Source: Polytrichum commune
Lineage: Eukaryota; Streptophyta; Polytrichopsida; Polytrichales; Polytrichaceae
Reading direction: 5' to 3'
NCBI GenBank assembly: GCA_950295325.1
Contig: OX485808.1
Coordinates: 38,894,527 to 38,958,526 of the forward strand
Length of the DNA: 64,000 nucleotides
The notes below the pieces were generated by a model that ran no database searches, was not told the origin of the DNA, and saw nothing but the letters and a program-made list of their open reading frames with translations. Below, piece after piece: positions 49,180 to 61,356 of the stretch. A program made the position numbers and the translations under genes. Every line of letters begins with the position of its first letter. The stretch's first letter is position 1.

Positions 49180-50250
49180 ATCTTACATGTCTTTGTATTT
49201 GTAATCGTTTGTGATCATCTTCAGAGTAGCTAGCAACTTAATTACATGTCTTGGAATCCGAAGGTGTAAAGAAATGTTAGTACTTGCCACATCTGTTTTG
49301 GATTCCATAGGTAGTCAAATACTCAGAACGCCGGTTCCATAAGGAGCAAGAATAACCGAAGTGCCTCACTCCATGCATGCTACTAAGCCCTTTTGGGGGA
49401 AAGCGTGGGTTGAACTTCATATTTTGAACTTCAAAGTAGGGTTGTTAACCTATACCTCAATAAGTTGTCAAACACATTTGGCCATGGGAGGCATTTGGAA
49501 AAGATTGGAGCCTTGTGGTTCAATTCACTCCTTGTTGAATTTGGTTCAATGTTGTGTGATCACGCAATACACGTCACCTCAATTTTTGAGTTTGTAGTTT
49601 GACTCGTATCTCAAGCCTAGAATGTTATTTCTTAGTTGGTGTATCTGAATGCGCAATTCTCTTAGTTAAAGTGATGGTTGAATGGAGGAAAATGCATCAT
49701 ATTCGGATTGCATTAGTAATATATGATCCTTTGTTTTAGAGTGGTTGCAAGTATGCTTATTTGTAGGATCAAACCACATTTACCATACTGTATCCCTGAT
49801 TTGAAGTGATTGCAATTGTGCTCGATTGTGTAGTTAAACCAAATGTCGCATTTTGGGGGCCCTGATTTAGATTTTGAAATGTGTCCATGGCACAAGTCTT
49901 ATACACCTTAATTTCATAGTGTGTGTACAACATATTTTTTAGCGTGAAATCCTTAATGGCCCTTGAAAAGCCCTTAATGGCCTAAATGCCGCAAAATGGA
50001 ACCATCAATTTGAATCTTACTAAAAGGATAAGTTTGTGATAGCAAAACATATGGTAGACAAACCAATATTGATTGTACTCAAGTTTTCATCTCCTAGTTA
50101 TCAAAAATAGGTTGACCACTGTTGTGAATATTTATGATAATTTAGAAACTTGGAAATAAATTATGATATTTTTGTTAAATGTGTGATATCAATTTCTGGA
50201 CTTGTGAAAAATCACTCCATTATCATATTTGTACTACATTTATTCAAAAT
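49180..50250. other. 3' flank of gene 2 and intergenic DNA
   Basis: Directly after the stop there are TTACATGTCTTTGTATTTGT words with TGTA and TTTGTA elements of the plant polyadenylation far-upstream type, probably the 3' untranslated region. Beyond about 49350 nothing is recognised. Confidence 0.35.
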
Positions 50251-50610
50251 TACTTCTTGGTAATGGAAATGGTATGTCTACCTTAATTACCAAATGCAGC
50301 CATTGAAAGTGGGTAGGCTCTTGAAGGCCATCTGGTGCACAAAACCCATTCTTGAGTGCACCTCACCTTCAAGGTCCAAAATCCAATATCTATGTCCACT
50401 TTCACCTAGTAAATAAGCAAATGATTGGGATTGCAATCCCGAAATGAAATTGTCAATACATCAAGTTAAGAAATATGAAAAAATAACCTCATTGGTAATG
50501 AGATGATCATTTTTGTGACTTGCCATTTGAAGTGGTCTTTTGTCATTTAAAATTTCAACAAAAATAATGCTCCAATTTTAGCCTATTCAATATGAAATAT
50601 GTAATTAATA
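50250..50610 (-). repeat. Dispersed repeat family, copy B, inverted
   Basis: This is the reverse complement of the family at 34115: CACTTCAAATGGCAAGTCAC, CTCATTACCAATGAGG and GGGATTGCAATCCCAATCA when read on the minus strand. It forms an inverted pair with 50870-51260 around a spacer of about 260 bp. Confidence 0.8.
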
Positions 50611-50869
50611 TCTTCTCCTTGCACAAGTAGATTTCTACAAGCATTCATACACATTCAAATCAATATTTTTCCTTATTTACAAATTAGACCAGAATTCAAG
50701 AAATTTAATGCACTTCATATTAAAGATATCAAAGTAGGCACCAAACGAGGGTTAGGCTTTGTGCTTAATTAAAATTTAATTAGGCTTAAAGCTATTTTGT
50801 ATGCGCGTGAATATTTGTAGAAATTTACTTGTGAAATTTAGCTGTGAAGTCATTAATTGAATCATTATG

Positions 50870-51260
50870 AAATGGAATATCTTTAAAGTAGCACATTGCT
50901 TTAAGTTCAATGTTTAGATGACAAAGCCCACTTCAAATGGCAAGTCAAATAATTATGGTCACCTCATTACTAATGAGGGTTTTGTTCATAATCGTTACTT
51001 CCAAGATAATTGCATGCTTTATTGATGGTTTCATTTTAGGATTGTAATCCTAGTCAATTGCTTATTTATTAGGTGGAAAAAACACATATATAATTTGGAA
51101 TTTGAACCTTGAATGTGAGGTACACCCAATATGTATTTTGTGCACAAGGGGCACTTCAAGAATGCAAAGGCAATGTTTTCTTGAAGTCAAGCGGGACAAG
51201 CAACGTTTTTCAGCCAAGTTCAAACATTTCATTTGGAGGTGCTCGAGAGTTGTGGGTAAT
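50870..51260 (+). repeat. Dispersed repeat family, copy C
   Basis: CACTTCAAATGGCAAGTCAA, CTCATTACTAATGAGGGTTT, GGATTGTAATCCTAGTCAAT, TTGCTTATTTATTAGGTGG and CTTCAAGAATGCAAAGGCAA match the family in order. Followed at 51299 by a C15 run. Confidence 0.8.
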
Positions 51261-52590
51261 GGGCTTCAACCCTCATCCAATGAAGACGAGTCCCCAAACG
51301 CCCCCCCCCCCCCTTGCACACGAAATTTTTTATTAAAAAATCAGAAAAATTTAAGACGAAGAAGAAGAAGAACTTAGTGTCTATCTTGAAATTGTCTATC
51401 ACCGTTAAAAGCTCAATCAAAAGTTTCCATGCATGGTTATTTGCTTATGGAATCATGTTTGAATCACAACAAATACCATTACTTTCAAAACAAATGTATT
51501 TGTAAAAACTTCAATGTAAATGTAGAGAAATAGGGATGTGAGGTATGATTTAATCATATGCTTTTATGCATGTTTATGTTACATGCATTTGTTTAAAATA
51601 AATTACAATCATCAAAATATCAATAATCAAGATCTTATGTTTTTCTTTTAATATTTTCAAAACCTCAAATCCTCAAAACCAATTACATTCAAACCCATCA
51701 TCAAGAGACCCAAGCACTTTCCACCAAAAAATCTCAAATCTCAAACACCAACCATGCATCAACTTCAAGAATTCCCAACTGCTTCATGCGTACTCCAAAC
51801 ATTAAAATTAATCAATGTTCCATCATTGCCTCTTTGTCCTTCATCAATTATGTGCATTTACAGTCTGCCTTTAGTTTTTCCATGTCACGTGCAGCATAAA
51901 ATTTGTCCAAGTGATCAAGAAACCTTAAATTGGCATGATATTGACGTACAAAGCGTTAAGAATTTCAAGCTTTTTGAACGTACATAAGAAAGTCAAACTT
52001 TTGTAGATGCAAATAATATGCTCATGTTGCCACATTCAAAATGACAGCTACAAGTTACATGATAATTGTTGCCTACATAATTGCATTGATATCTAGTATA
52101 CAATGAAAAGAATTTGATTATTAAAATGCATGAATCCAAAAAGCTAAAGTGCGTGAATCCAAAAAGCTAAAAATTGGACTGGGTGGATGTGATGGTGAGG
52201 TTGAATGCCTCGAGAACAATGCACGGAACCAACCCTTTTGTCCAACCACTAGTGACCTTTTTGCTTTGATGAAGTGAATTGATTTACGCACACATGTTTT
52301 AAATTTGGGATTTTTGCCTTGTAAGGTATCATATTCACTCTTTGTGGGTAAAAAGTTGTTCTAACTAGCTTCATGTGGATGGAGTGGATCACCGAAAAGT
52401 TGGGGTCTGCCACTAAGCTTCATAGTTGGGAGTAACCAATGAGCTTCATTATGAGATGTGGATGGAGCCCATCCTCCCATCCAAGGGCTCACGTTGCTCA
52501 GGGTCAAGTTGGGTGGGGTGAGTGGTGTCGTCACTTTCTTCTCCATTTTCCACCCTCTGGCCGACACCCTCTTGCTCTCTCTTTGCATGT
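51261..52590. other. Intergenic DNA, no gene seen
   Basis: AT-rich with a C15 run at about 51299. No frame is convincing. Confidence 0.4.
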
Positions 52591-52594
52591 ACAC

Positions 52595-53080
52595 CCTAAA
52601 CTCTGTAATCTCAACCCCCATAATGTCACTCACTCTCTAATATCTTGAAACCCTAGGGGATGGATGTTCGTAATTCAAACCTCACTCCTTAGTGTCACCT
52701 TTCTCTCCCTTATATCACGAATTTTGTCATTAATGCAAACCACCAAAGAAGTCAACCCACACCCTTGCATTGCGCCATGTGTCAATATGCGGAGTGTCAC
52801 CTTCTTATTCTTCTTCTTCTTCTTCCTCTTATGCCATTTTTTAAATGTTGGTGCACGCATATGCCACATCGCCCAGGAAGGCCAAGTGGAGTGGACCACA
52901 CCACACCATTTAATATGTTGCACTTTGTGTTATTCCATATTGTCACATGCTACACTAATTCACTAGTATCACGCATTCATGTTAACACTACAAAATTCCG
53001 TGATATCACGTGCACTTTGGTTGCCACAGGTGTGATGCTACGGAGTTTAGAGTGTATCTTATCGCCTACTTCCAACTATA
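52595..53080. repeat. Dispersed repeat, uninterrupted copy (partner of 58165-58880)
   Basis: Shared blocks in order: ACCCTAAACTCTGTAATCTC, AAACCCTAGGGGATGGATGT, TATATCACGAATTTTGTCAT, TTTGTGTTATTCCATATTGT, GATATCACGTGCACTTTGG and GTGTGATGCTAC. The partner carries a 339-bp insertion that this copy lacks. Confidence 0.85.
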
Positions 53081-53690
53081 GTGGTGATTAATGGCGATGA
53101 GCGAAGCTTCTCATCCTTTTTATTTTTGAAGTCAAAATTGAGAAATGCATTAGATTCTCATTTGGGGCATGTAGTGGGTATGTATCCTCAAAAGCAATTC
53201 AACCTTGTCGATTTCCCTTATGATGAGGTTTTTGATGTATGGATGGAAGGAGTGGAATTCCAACAATATGGAATTGAGAGTTAGGTTTGAATAGTAGGAC
53301 ATTTTGATACCTTCGGTAACATTAGATTTTGTAACCACAAATGGACCATTTGATGCAATTTAGTTAAAGAAAGGGCCAACCTTCTTCCCTATCTATTTGT
53401 ACTTGTATGTGTGATTTTATGATTGGTTCTTTTTGTGTAAGTAATGATGTTCACTTTGGTTGTACTCTCTTCTTAAGTGGGCTAGTTTTTTTTTTGGGTG
53501 TAGAAATGCATTAGGTACTTCAAGTGTATGATGTTTCAATGTCGATCCTCTTATATGTGTGCAAACAATCTTATTTGGGTGTGCATTGATGTTTTAGAGG
53601 GTTGGTGCAACACTTGTTGACCCATGATGTTGCTAAGTGCTTGAAATGTATGATATGTGCATGTTGATCCTCTCATACATTTGCAAACTA

Positions 53691-54048
53691 CATTAATTAT
53701 CCCAATTAGTGCGGAAGGGCTAATAGTGAGTGTGGAAATTAGTGCCAATGAAACTAAATTTTCTTACGCTATGAAATTAGTGCTATCATAGGAAGCAATG
53801 TTGATCTTGGCACTACTCACAAAAATACTATTCACTAAAAGTACCATCAATGTGCATCCTGACATTATTCTTCTACAAGGACCTTAGAGCACGCACTCAT
53901 TTTCTTGAAATGTATAGTAAATGTCAAGCACGTGTTCATGGATCAGTACCAGTCAATAAAAATTTCAACCCTCATTAATTTTGAGACTTGGCAAACTAGT
54001 GCATGTTTTGGGAATTAGTAACACACGCACTAATTGAGATAATTGGTG
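53691..54048. mobile_element. TA-flanked MITE, larger relative, 358 bp
   Basis: The left end is CATTAATTATCCCAATTAGT and the right end, read inwards, is CACCAATTATCTCAATTAGT, both followed by GCG. TA flanks lie at 53689-53690 and 54049-54050. The ends match the 31365, 62331 and 62733 elements. Confidence 0.75.
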
Positions 54049-54050
54049 TA

Positions 54051-55950
54051 CTTGAACTTGGAAGTGTCTAGAGGTTTGAGGAGCTAGTGTAATTTTCATT
54101 TGTAGCCAACTTTGGTGGGTTTGTTTAATTTCAATATGTAGCCAATTTCCCCCTTAGTATGTGGTGTGTGTGGCCACATGTCACAGAATGTGAATTATAA
54201 ATATGGGGCCACTTATTCACTTACTATTTTATACGTGGGACCATTGTTCACCATATCAAAGCATAGATGTAGCCTTGAGTTTCTTCCATGTATAATTAGA
54301 AGTCACCGCCAAAATTGATACATAGGGTTTTTGCATTCATCAATTACTCCTTTTAAGTCATCTAAATATAGCCGCCCCAATCTCCACAAAAAAAATCTCA
54401 AGCTCAATGCCGTGCCTAGTTTTAAACTCAATACTATAGCCAAAACTACTACTTTTCCAAAAACAAATAATAAGGGCTAATGAAAATGGTAAAGTGATGA
54501 GTATTGGGGGTTGACTTGGACCTTGATGTGATCCACAATTCATAATATGAATGGGTGCAACATGTCAGGACAACATGGGGCCCAAATAATATATTATATT
54601 GAAGATATGTCACCCAACCTATGTCAAAATATATTAGTCTATTGAGAAACAAACAATGTCAATTATTTTAGTTCTCTAAATCTAGTAAGGTAAGTATAAT
54701 AAAACCATTGGAATGAGTGTTGAATTTCTCATTACTTATATAAGTTTAATTTATATATTTTCTTTCTTGCAAGATCAAGAGGATTCGGATGCACTAAAGA
54801 ATACATTGATTTGGATATTGCATGCAAAAGTTATAAATACAGTCTTAAGTTTCAATTATGAGCGACTTAAAACCAACACCTAATATATTAGATGTTCATA
54901 TCATACATGTAAATCTTCATACTTGATATGTACCTATTATACAAGATCTCCATGTGTTGGGTTTAGGTCAAGTGTGACTTGGTTTTGGGTATACTTACCA
55001 TACTAAGAAATGTGCATAGTTATATGCACAACAATTGAAGTACAAAGACGAAGTACAAGATAAATATATATTGTAGCTCTCTAGCATCTTGGGCACCTTT
55101 CTACCTAACAACTAATTAAAGTGCAAAAGTAAGTTAGGCAACTCAAAAAACAATATTCTAAAATTGGGCAGATCCAAAACTACTTTAAAATAAGTCAAAC
55201 CTTCATCCAAGAAATTTCTATAATTCATGAATGGTTTTCTTAATTTCATCCATGATGGCTACAATAAACCTAAACACTTCCCTTCAACTGTCACTTGCAT
55301 TACTATGATTTTAGGCACTCTTAGAATGTTACTTTTAAAAATAAAAATAAAAACTCAACAAAATTATTTTCCCAGAAATTTAGGCACCTTTAAAATTAAT
55401 TATTTTCTGCTCAAGCTGCTAAAAAACTATGATAGTTCGGTTTCATACATCAAACTGAAATTTATACTCCAACCTCTTTATTTCTTTTATGGCTAGAAGT
55501 TGCAAATTGCCACAAAGTCTAGCATCCTTGCCTTACCCTCATGACATGGAATTACAAGAAACTTTGTGAGAATTAAGAGAAAGTATCAGAAAAATAGAAA
55601 CCATTGTGAATGTCCAAACTCATCAACCCATTGTCCGGATCAAAGGACATGTTATGTAGTAGTCATCCACACATTCTAATAACCATAGTAAATGTAAGAA
55701 AAAATTAGAATGTTCTATGACAAGTGAATACATGTTTCCTACTTATGACACCAAACTTTCTAGTAAATGGATATAGTTATCAACCTCCATTGAGGTTTTT
55801 GTCCTTTTTTCCTTTTTTCCTTTTTTTTAATAATGATCACAAACCAATTTCTTAGACAAAGAGTGTACAACTAGCATACTAAGTGACCAACATGTCATGG
55901 CCAAGTAAGCGATACGTGGTGGTTATGGGAGAGTTATGGTCGTAGACTAA
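54051..55950. other. AT-rich intergenic DNA, no gene seen
   Basis: Short frames only. A pyrimidine run (CCTTTTTTCCTTTTTTCC) lies at about 55802. Confidence 0.4.
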
Positions 55951-56356
55951 TTAGGGTGAGTTTCCATGTAGGCCACTCGCCCACCAGATTCTAGTGTGAA
56001 TAAGGACAAACCCGCCCAAATGTAGAGGGAGTTTGATGGGATATGGTTCGTATGTGTCAACTAGCTACTCCCATCTTCTCGAACCCGGGACCACCTACTA
56101 ACCTCCTTCTTCAAGTTGAAATCTTCTCCTTCTTCTAAAATCGGGTTTTTAATCCTTTAGTGACATGAACTTGTAAGTTGAAGATTCTTTAGTGGGCGCA
56201 CGGAAGTCTAGCAGCATGTGTCTACAACCCACCATATTCTAGGGACCGCCAGAATGTGGTTGGATGGTGGCTTGTCCTTAACTACATGTGAACACCTCTG
56301 ACCCAACATTTTCTAGAATCTAATGGGTGAGCGACCTACATGGAAACTCACCCTAA
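55951..56356. mobile_element. TIR element, about 400 bp, 44-bp inverted ends
   Basis: The left end TTAGGGTGAGTTTCCATGTA and the right end (same 20 bases read inwards) are perfect inverted repeats, and pairing continues for about 24 more bases with several mismatches to AGATTCTAG. The termini read TTA-GGG and CCC-TAA, which resembles the Harbinger style, but the flanks are not an exact direct duplication, so the class is left open. Confidence 0.75.
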
Positions 56357-56655
56357 GCTCCCAAGACCTCTATGGGTTAAAGGTCCAGGCAAATCCATGA
56401 GCCGGGTCAACCCAATGCCCATTATGTAATGTAGCTTTCATCGGAAAGAGATTGTGTACAACACTGAAGAGCTTTGCAAACAATATATTAGACCATATGA
56501 TACTTTTTGAATGAGATGGGTGTGGTTGAATGTGTGGTTCACCTTAAGAAAATTTGGATGGAGGGCGTATCTCTTCCCGATGGAAACTATTGTTTGATCA
56601 AATGCCATAAGAATGACCTCTTTAAAGATTTTTGAAGTCAACTATATTGAAAATT

Positions 56656-57924
56656 CTCCTTTGGTAAGATTACTTCATAGAAGTGCAAACTCAATTTCAT
56701 CAAGGTTCCAAGCTAGTTCATGAACCTTCCAACCAATGTTACCAGAGTGTTCTACCAATTCCATGAACCTTCCAACCAATGTTACCAGAGTGTTCTACCA
56801 ATTCCATGAACCTTTCAAATTAGTTTATGATTCTTCTGAACCACCTTGACATGTGGCACATGTCAATTTCATTACAGTGGACCTTTACCTCTAGCAATCT
56901 CATGAATCTTCCCAACCAATTTCATAAATTCACGGGTGGGGCACTCTATAGGAATTTTGTGCACCACGTGCATTGAAGAGGTATTTGTTTAGGGGCTTAC
57001 ACAGCATGCTTACACAAAAATATACCAAACAAGAACCCTAGGATCCTAAAATTCAGCCCCTATATTAATTCCACTAAAAGGTAATGGCCCACATTTTATA
57101 GCTATCTAGTTTACTTGTAATGGGAGTGTCTAATTTTAGTGGACCCTTTATTCTTCGAAATTCTTTTATAGTTCTTATTTCAAATTAATTTAATCCTCCC
57201 TATATTATGCCACACATCATTTGTAAAATCCGCTAAGTGCCCCGCCCGTGCATAAATCTTTTCACACTTTGTGGTTGTCGTATTCTCAACTTCTAGCCTC
57301 CTTGTCACGCATTCTTTGCCTTCTTGTTGGTCAATGGTTCTTATTTATTTAGTGTTTACTTCGAAGCTTCTAGCCTTGACGTCAATTTTTCGTTGGTCTT
57401 TCATTACAATACCTCAAAGCCGTAAGCAAGCACTACCTATCCTTCTCTGGTCTTTGATTATTGCACCATTTCTCAACACTACAAAATGGGTATTTGGACA
57501 CATCAAAAGCCATGTCCGACGAAATGGTCTCCAAAATCATCGAACATTATTAGGCCATATAGATAATGATGTGCAAGCAATCACTACATACATGGTCCAA
57601 GGTTGGATAACAGAGGTCAATCTAAATTTTGTAGAGCTAGTGATGAGGAACGATTAAGAGAATCTTATACATGATGTATTGTTCTTTGTGAAATAAAGTT
57701 ATGTAGTTCAAGAAATTGATTTTGAGAAGTTGTGAATATGGTCACAAATGATGAAATTGTTCATAATGTGCAGTGAAATTTGTTAAAAGTCCAGGTTAAA
57801 ATGGTTCTCTATATAGTAAACTTGGTTTGTGATTCCAATGAAATTCATAAACCAATTGCTAAATTGGTTTGAAAAATCATGAAATTGAGTTTTACACTTC
57901 TGTGAATTCATCTTACCAAAGGAG
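56656..57924. mobile_element. TIR element, 1,269 bp (second copy at 31305)
   Basis: The ends are CTCCTTTGGTAAGATTACTT on the left and, read inwards from the right, CTCCTTTGGTAAGATGAATT. Pairing continues to about 45 bases (CTCAATTTCAT). Inside are two perfect tandem 45-bp units at about 56718-56810 (CATGAACCTTCCAACCAATG, TTACCAGAGTGTTC). A 128-codon frame at 57271-57657 has unremarkable composition and no motif. The target duplication was not resolved. Confidence 0.75.
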
Positions 57925-58164
57925 TAATGTGGTGTTGTTTGCATCACAAATTAAAGCGAAGGAAACTCATAACCGTGTGCGTGCAATCTTTAGGACATTC
58001 CCAACCAATAATTATATATTTGTGGTGATGATTTGAATACTCATCTTAGACCATCTTCATTTGATTTTTAACCACCTTGGATCTTTATTAGGAATTAAGT
58101 CATAAACAACTAATGCATTATACTTAAAGGTGAGAGCCAGTGACTAGCTTATGCCTCAAGACGT

Positions 58165-58880
58165 GAACAACAAGTACACTCTAAACTCCATAATATCAAC
58201 CTCCTTTATGTCACTCTTTCTCATACATCCCAAAACCCTAGGGAATAGATGTTCTGAGTTTAAATCTCACTACACTAAATATGATATTTAGTGTTTGATT
58301 AGATTTAGTGTTTTACCACCCTACTTTGCTCAACACTAATTTTCAATTCTTTGATAATTAGTGTTAGACATAAATGCGCCGCCGCCGCCTTCCTTGTTGC
58401 CACCTCTTTCCTAGAAACAATCAATCGCCTTCCTTGTTGCCACCTCTTTCCTACTATACACTAAATTCGTGTATGTAACTTTCACATATTAACATAGATG
58501 ATATTTAGTGTTTGAGTTTACATTTAATGTTACTTACTTTCATAGGGTTAGTGATATTTAGTGTAGTGTTCGTATTTAGTGTATCTAACACTAAATATCA
58601 TATTTAGTGTACTTATTAACATGTTTTCCTTTCCATATATCACGGGTTTTGTCATTAAAGTAAACCGTCAAAGAATTCCAAACACACATGCACATGCATT
58701 GTATTGTCATCATTGTATTTATTGTCAATATTGTAATGTTGACTTTGTGTTATTTCATAACGTCACAAACTACACTAATTCTCTTTTATCACACACCCAT
58801 GTCAACGCTACATAACTCCTTAATATCATGTGCACTTTGGTCGTCACAAGCGTGATACTACAACTTTTTAGAGTGCAATT
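58165..58880. repeat. Dispersed repeat, copy interrupted by a 339-bp insertion
   Basis: Matches 52595-53080 on both sides of the insertion at 58272-58610 (AAACCCTAGGGAATAGATGT before; TATATCACGGGTTTTGTCAT, GTGCACTTTGGTCGTCAC after). Confidence 0.85.
58272..58610. mobile_element. 339-bp element with palindromic ends, ACT or TA duplication
   Basis: Each terminus is a 23-bp palindrome: ACACTAAATAT, one central base (G left, C right), then its reverse complement. The flanks are ACT at 58269-58271 and 58611-58613; a TA duplication one base inwards is equally consistent. TTTAGTGT words recur through the interior. Within it, a CGCCTTCCTTGTTGCCACCT block is duplicated. A third palindrome lies at 59361-59383 and a partial one at about 59168, so the family has left several marks. 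CACTA-type and Tc1/mariner-type origins both remain possible. Confidence 0.8.
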
Positions 58881-59360
58881 TCCCCATGTCATGGAACTCA
58901 CTATGTTATGATGAGAACATACTAGTCTCCTTTCGAGACACAATATAAGGAACAAACAACTACATTAAACATTGTAGTGAGTGTTGTCAATTCTAATTGT
59001 CTTGCTCAATACTAATTGTAAACTGCTCATGAGTCACTACGACTGCCACTACCACTGCTTATCCCAATTAGAGCATGTCACTATTTGGAGTGCATACGCA
59101 GTGCTAGAACTATTTAATGAGAATGTAATATTTCACCAAACAAAGTTATCTATGTTCTATAACTACACTGTATATGATATTTAGTGTGATTTACTATTTG
59201 GGATTACGTAATGCTATAATTGTCTACTGTGCATCTCATTTTTTACCAACTATGGTCGAATTGGTTGTTTGAACATTATAAAACATCAACATCTTTCCTT
59301 GGGAAAAAAATACATCAACAGTAAAAAGATATAGGAACATGCAACTCTGAACAATAAGTC

Positions 59361-59383
59361 ACACTAAATATCATATTTAGTGT
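59361..59383. repeat. Third copy of the palindromic terminus
   Basis: Identical to the right-hand terminus at 58588-58610. With the left terminus at 58272 it could bound a longer 1.1-kb element: the adjacent TCACTAC and GTAGTGA are also inverted. Confidence 0.8.
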
Positions 59384-59649
59384 AGTGATAGCTTGCGCCA
59401 TACACCAACTTATTGACCACATCATTCTAAAAGCACCCCAAACTTGCTACTCTCAATGTTGATTGTGTTAGGTTGATCCATGAACTTCACAAACCTCACT
59501 TCACCCTTTCATGTGACATAGGCCCCCTCAAAATGGACAGTGATGATCATTAACATTTTGTCTTTAATAGCCAATGAGTTGCATTTGCAGTCCTTAGAAT
59601 AATACAACTAGTGTTCTTATTGAAGTATATAGTTGCCCACCTTAGAGAA

Positions 59650-59765
59650 ATTATTAATTAATTAAGCCTAATTAATTATAAAATGTACTTACTGGAATTA
59701 ATCTTCATTTAATGGAATTAACTCCAGTAAGTATAATTTATTATTTATTAGGCTTAATTAATTTG
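59650..59765. repeat. Imperfect AT-rich inverted repeat
   Basis: ATTAATTAATTAAGCCTAAT on the left is matched by ATTAGGCTTAATTAAT on the right. TACTTACTGGAATTAA is matched by TTAACTCCAGTAAGTA closer to the centre. Confidence 0.75.
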
Positions 59766-59804
59766 GTAAGGATATTTTATGATTTAATTAGGATTAATTA
59801 GGGT

Positions 59805-60290
59805 TAATCAGAATTAATTAGACTTAGTTACATTCAATCACACTTAACTAATTTAAATGCGTATGAATACTTTATGAAAGTAGAAGGTATTAACTAAACT
59901 ATTATATCATATTATATCGTATTAAAATAAGTCATTAATTTTAGTTCCATTTTAGAATGACAAAGTCCCTTTCAATTGTAAGTCACAAAAATTATAACCT
60001 CAGTGCTAATGAGGATTCGTAATATATTTAACTTCCAAGTTAATTACATGCTTTATTGGCGGTTTCACTTTGAAAATGAAATCCAATCAATTGCTTATTT
60101 ACTCAATGGAAGTGAACATATATATTGGATTTGGGACCTTGAAAATTAAGTGCACTCAATATGGGATTTGTGGATAAGTAGCCTTCAAGAATGCAAGGAC
60201 AATAATTTTTTCGAAGTCAGGCGGGCGGGCAGCAGCTTTCGGTCGGGTCCAGAAAATTTGACAGGCCCGAATATTCCTCCCCCGAAACAC
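59805..60290 (+). repeat. Dispersed repeat family, copy D
   Basis: Closest relative of 34115-34650 (AAAGTAGAAGGTATTAACTA, TTTATTGGCGGTTTCACTTT, ACTCAATGGAAGTGAACATA, TTTTTTCGAAGTCAGGCGGG) with about 45 additional bases that also occur in copies B and C (GGGACCTTGAAAATTAAGTG). Confidence 0.8.
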
Positions 60291-60863
60291 AACTTATTTC
60301 AACTTATTATTGACACAACTTTAACATAATATTTGGATCTCATGACATTTGTCGTTCTAGTTGGAAAAGTCCTCCGGACTTTCTTTTTGTCCTCCTCCAT
60401 TTGTCAAGTCGTTATAAAGAATGTTCTCCACGTTGAATGTCAAGGTGTCGTCAGTGATTCAAATCATTCTCTACTTTTGAAGTAAAGCGGAGCTTTGTTT
60501 TGTAGCTTGGTTGTTGGATTCTATCATACCCCACAAAAAAAAGGAAAAAAAAAAAAATCACCAGTTCAATATGTACGTAAAACTTGAAGCCATATCCGGT
60601 TAATGCTAAAAATAATTGTGCAACGGCAATCAAATTATTTTTATAAGTATTTGGTGATGCTACAAACACATAATTACAACATGTTCACTTTTTATGATTA
60701 GTAAGTGTAAGTATGTAGATACATATGTATCACATGTAAATACAAATAATGGGGTTGATTTACATGAGGGCGGAGTACGTTATATCTTGAGAAGGTGACT
60801 CAATTTAATAGATTGACAAAGCGGACAAGGTGTGGACACAATACAAATTTGGAAGAGGGAGAA
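60291..60863. other. Intergenic DNA, nothing identified
   Basis: AT-rich with no frame of note; an A-rich run lies at about 60536-60556. Confidence 0.4.
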
Positions 60864-60866
60864 TTA

Positions 60867-61353
60867 GGGGCACTTTATATTAGGGTCCATTTGGAGTTGA
60901 GCCCACTTGGTCTTGAAGTGGGCCTTAACTTTAGCCCTACTTTACAAAGTGGGCCGTTGAGTGGGCCTTACAATATAAAGTCCATAGGCCCACTTGTAGG
61001 GCCCAATTTGGAAATTCTACTGTAAAGTGGGCCTTCCAAATGGGCCTTCCAAATGGGCCTAGGGACTAGCGCCTGCGAAGCAGAGAATGACGGAAGTTGG
61101 GTGAAGTGGGTCGTAGGTGCGAAGTGGGTCTCCATAAACCCTCGACCCAATTTTTTGGCTTCGGCCCAGTTCTTTCCCTCCAAAACGCCGCCATGTCACC
61201 CGTCACGCAAGCTTTAGGAGAAGTGGGCCGACTCTCAATATAAAGCCCTTGGGCCCATAGTAGGGCCCATTTGGGCAATCTAAGCACTCTGATTGGTTGA
61301 TGCCTAGGGTTTGGAAATGGGCTCTAGAAATGGGCCCTAATATAAAGTGCCCC
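60867..61353. mobile_element. PIF/Harbinger-like MITE A, 487 bp, TTA duplication
   Basis: The inverted ends are GGGGCACTTTATATTAGGG, then YCCATTT, with one mismatch in 26. TTA lies at 60864-60866 and 61354-61356. The inside is packed with AGTGGGCC and GGGCCCA words and has a 15-bp tandem duplication (GGGCCTTCCAAATGG) at about 61029. Confidence 0.9.
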
Positions 61354-61356
61354 TTA

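Noticed and set aside
57271-57657. 128-codon frame inside the 56656 TIR element as a possible transposase
   Set aside because: No DDE-type motif or helix-turn-helix pattern is visible, and the equivalent stretch at 31.8-32.0 kb is not open.
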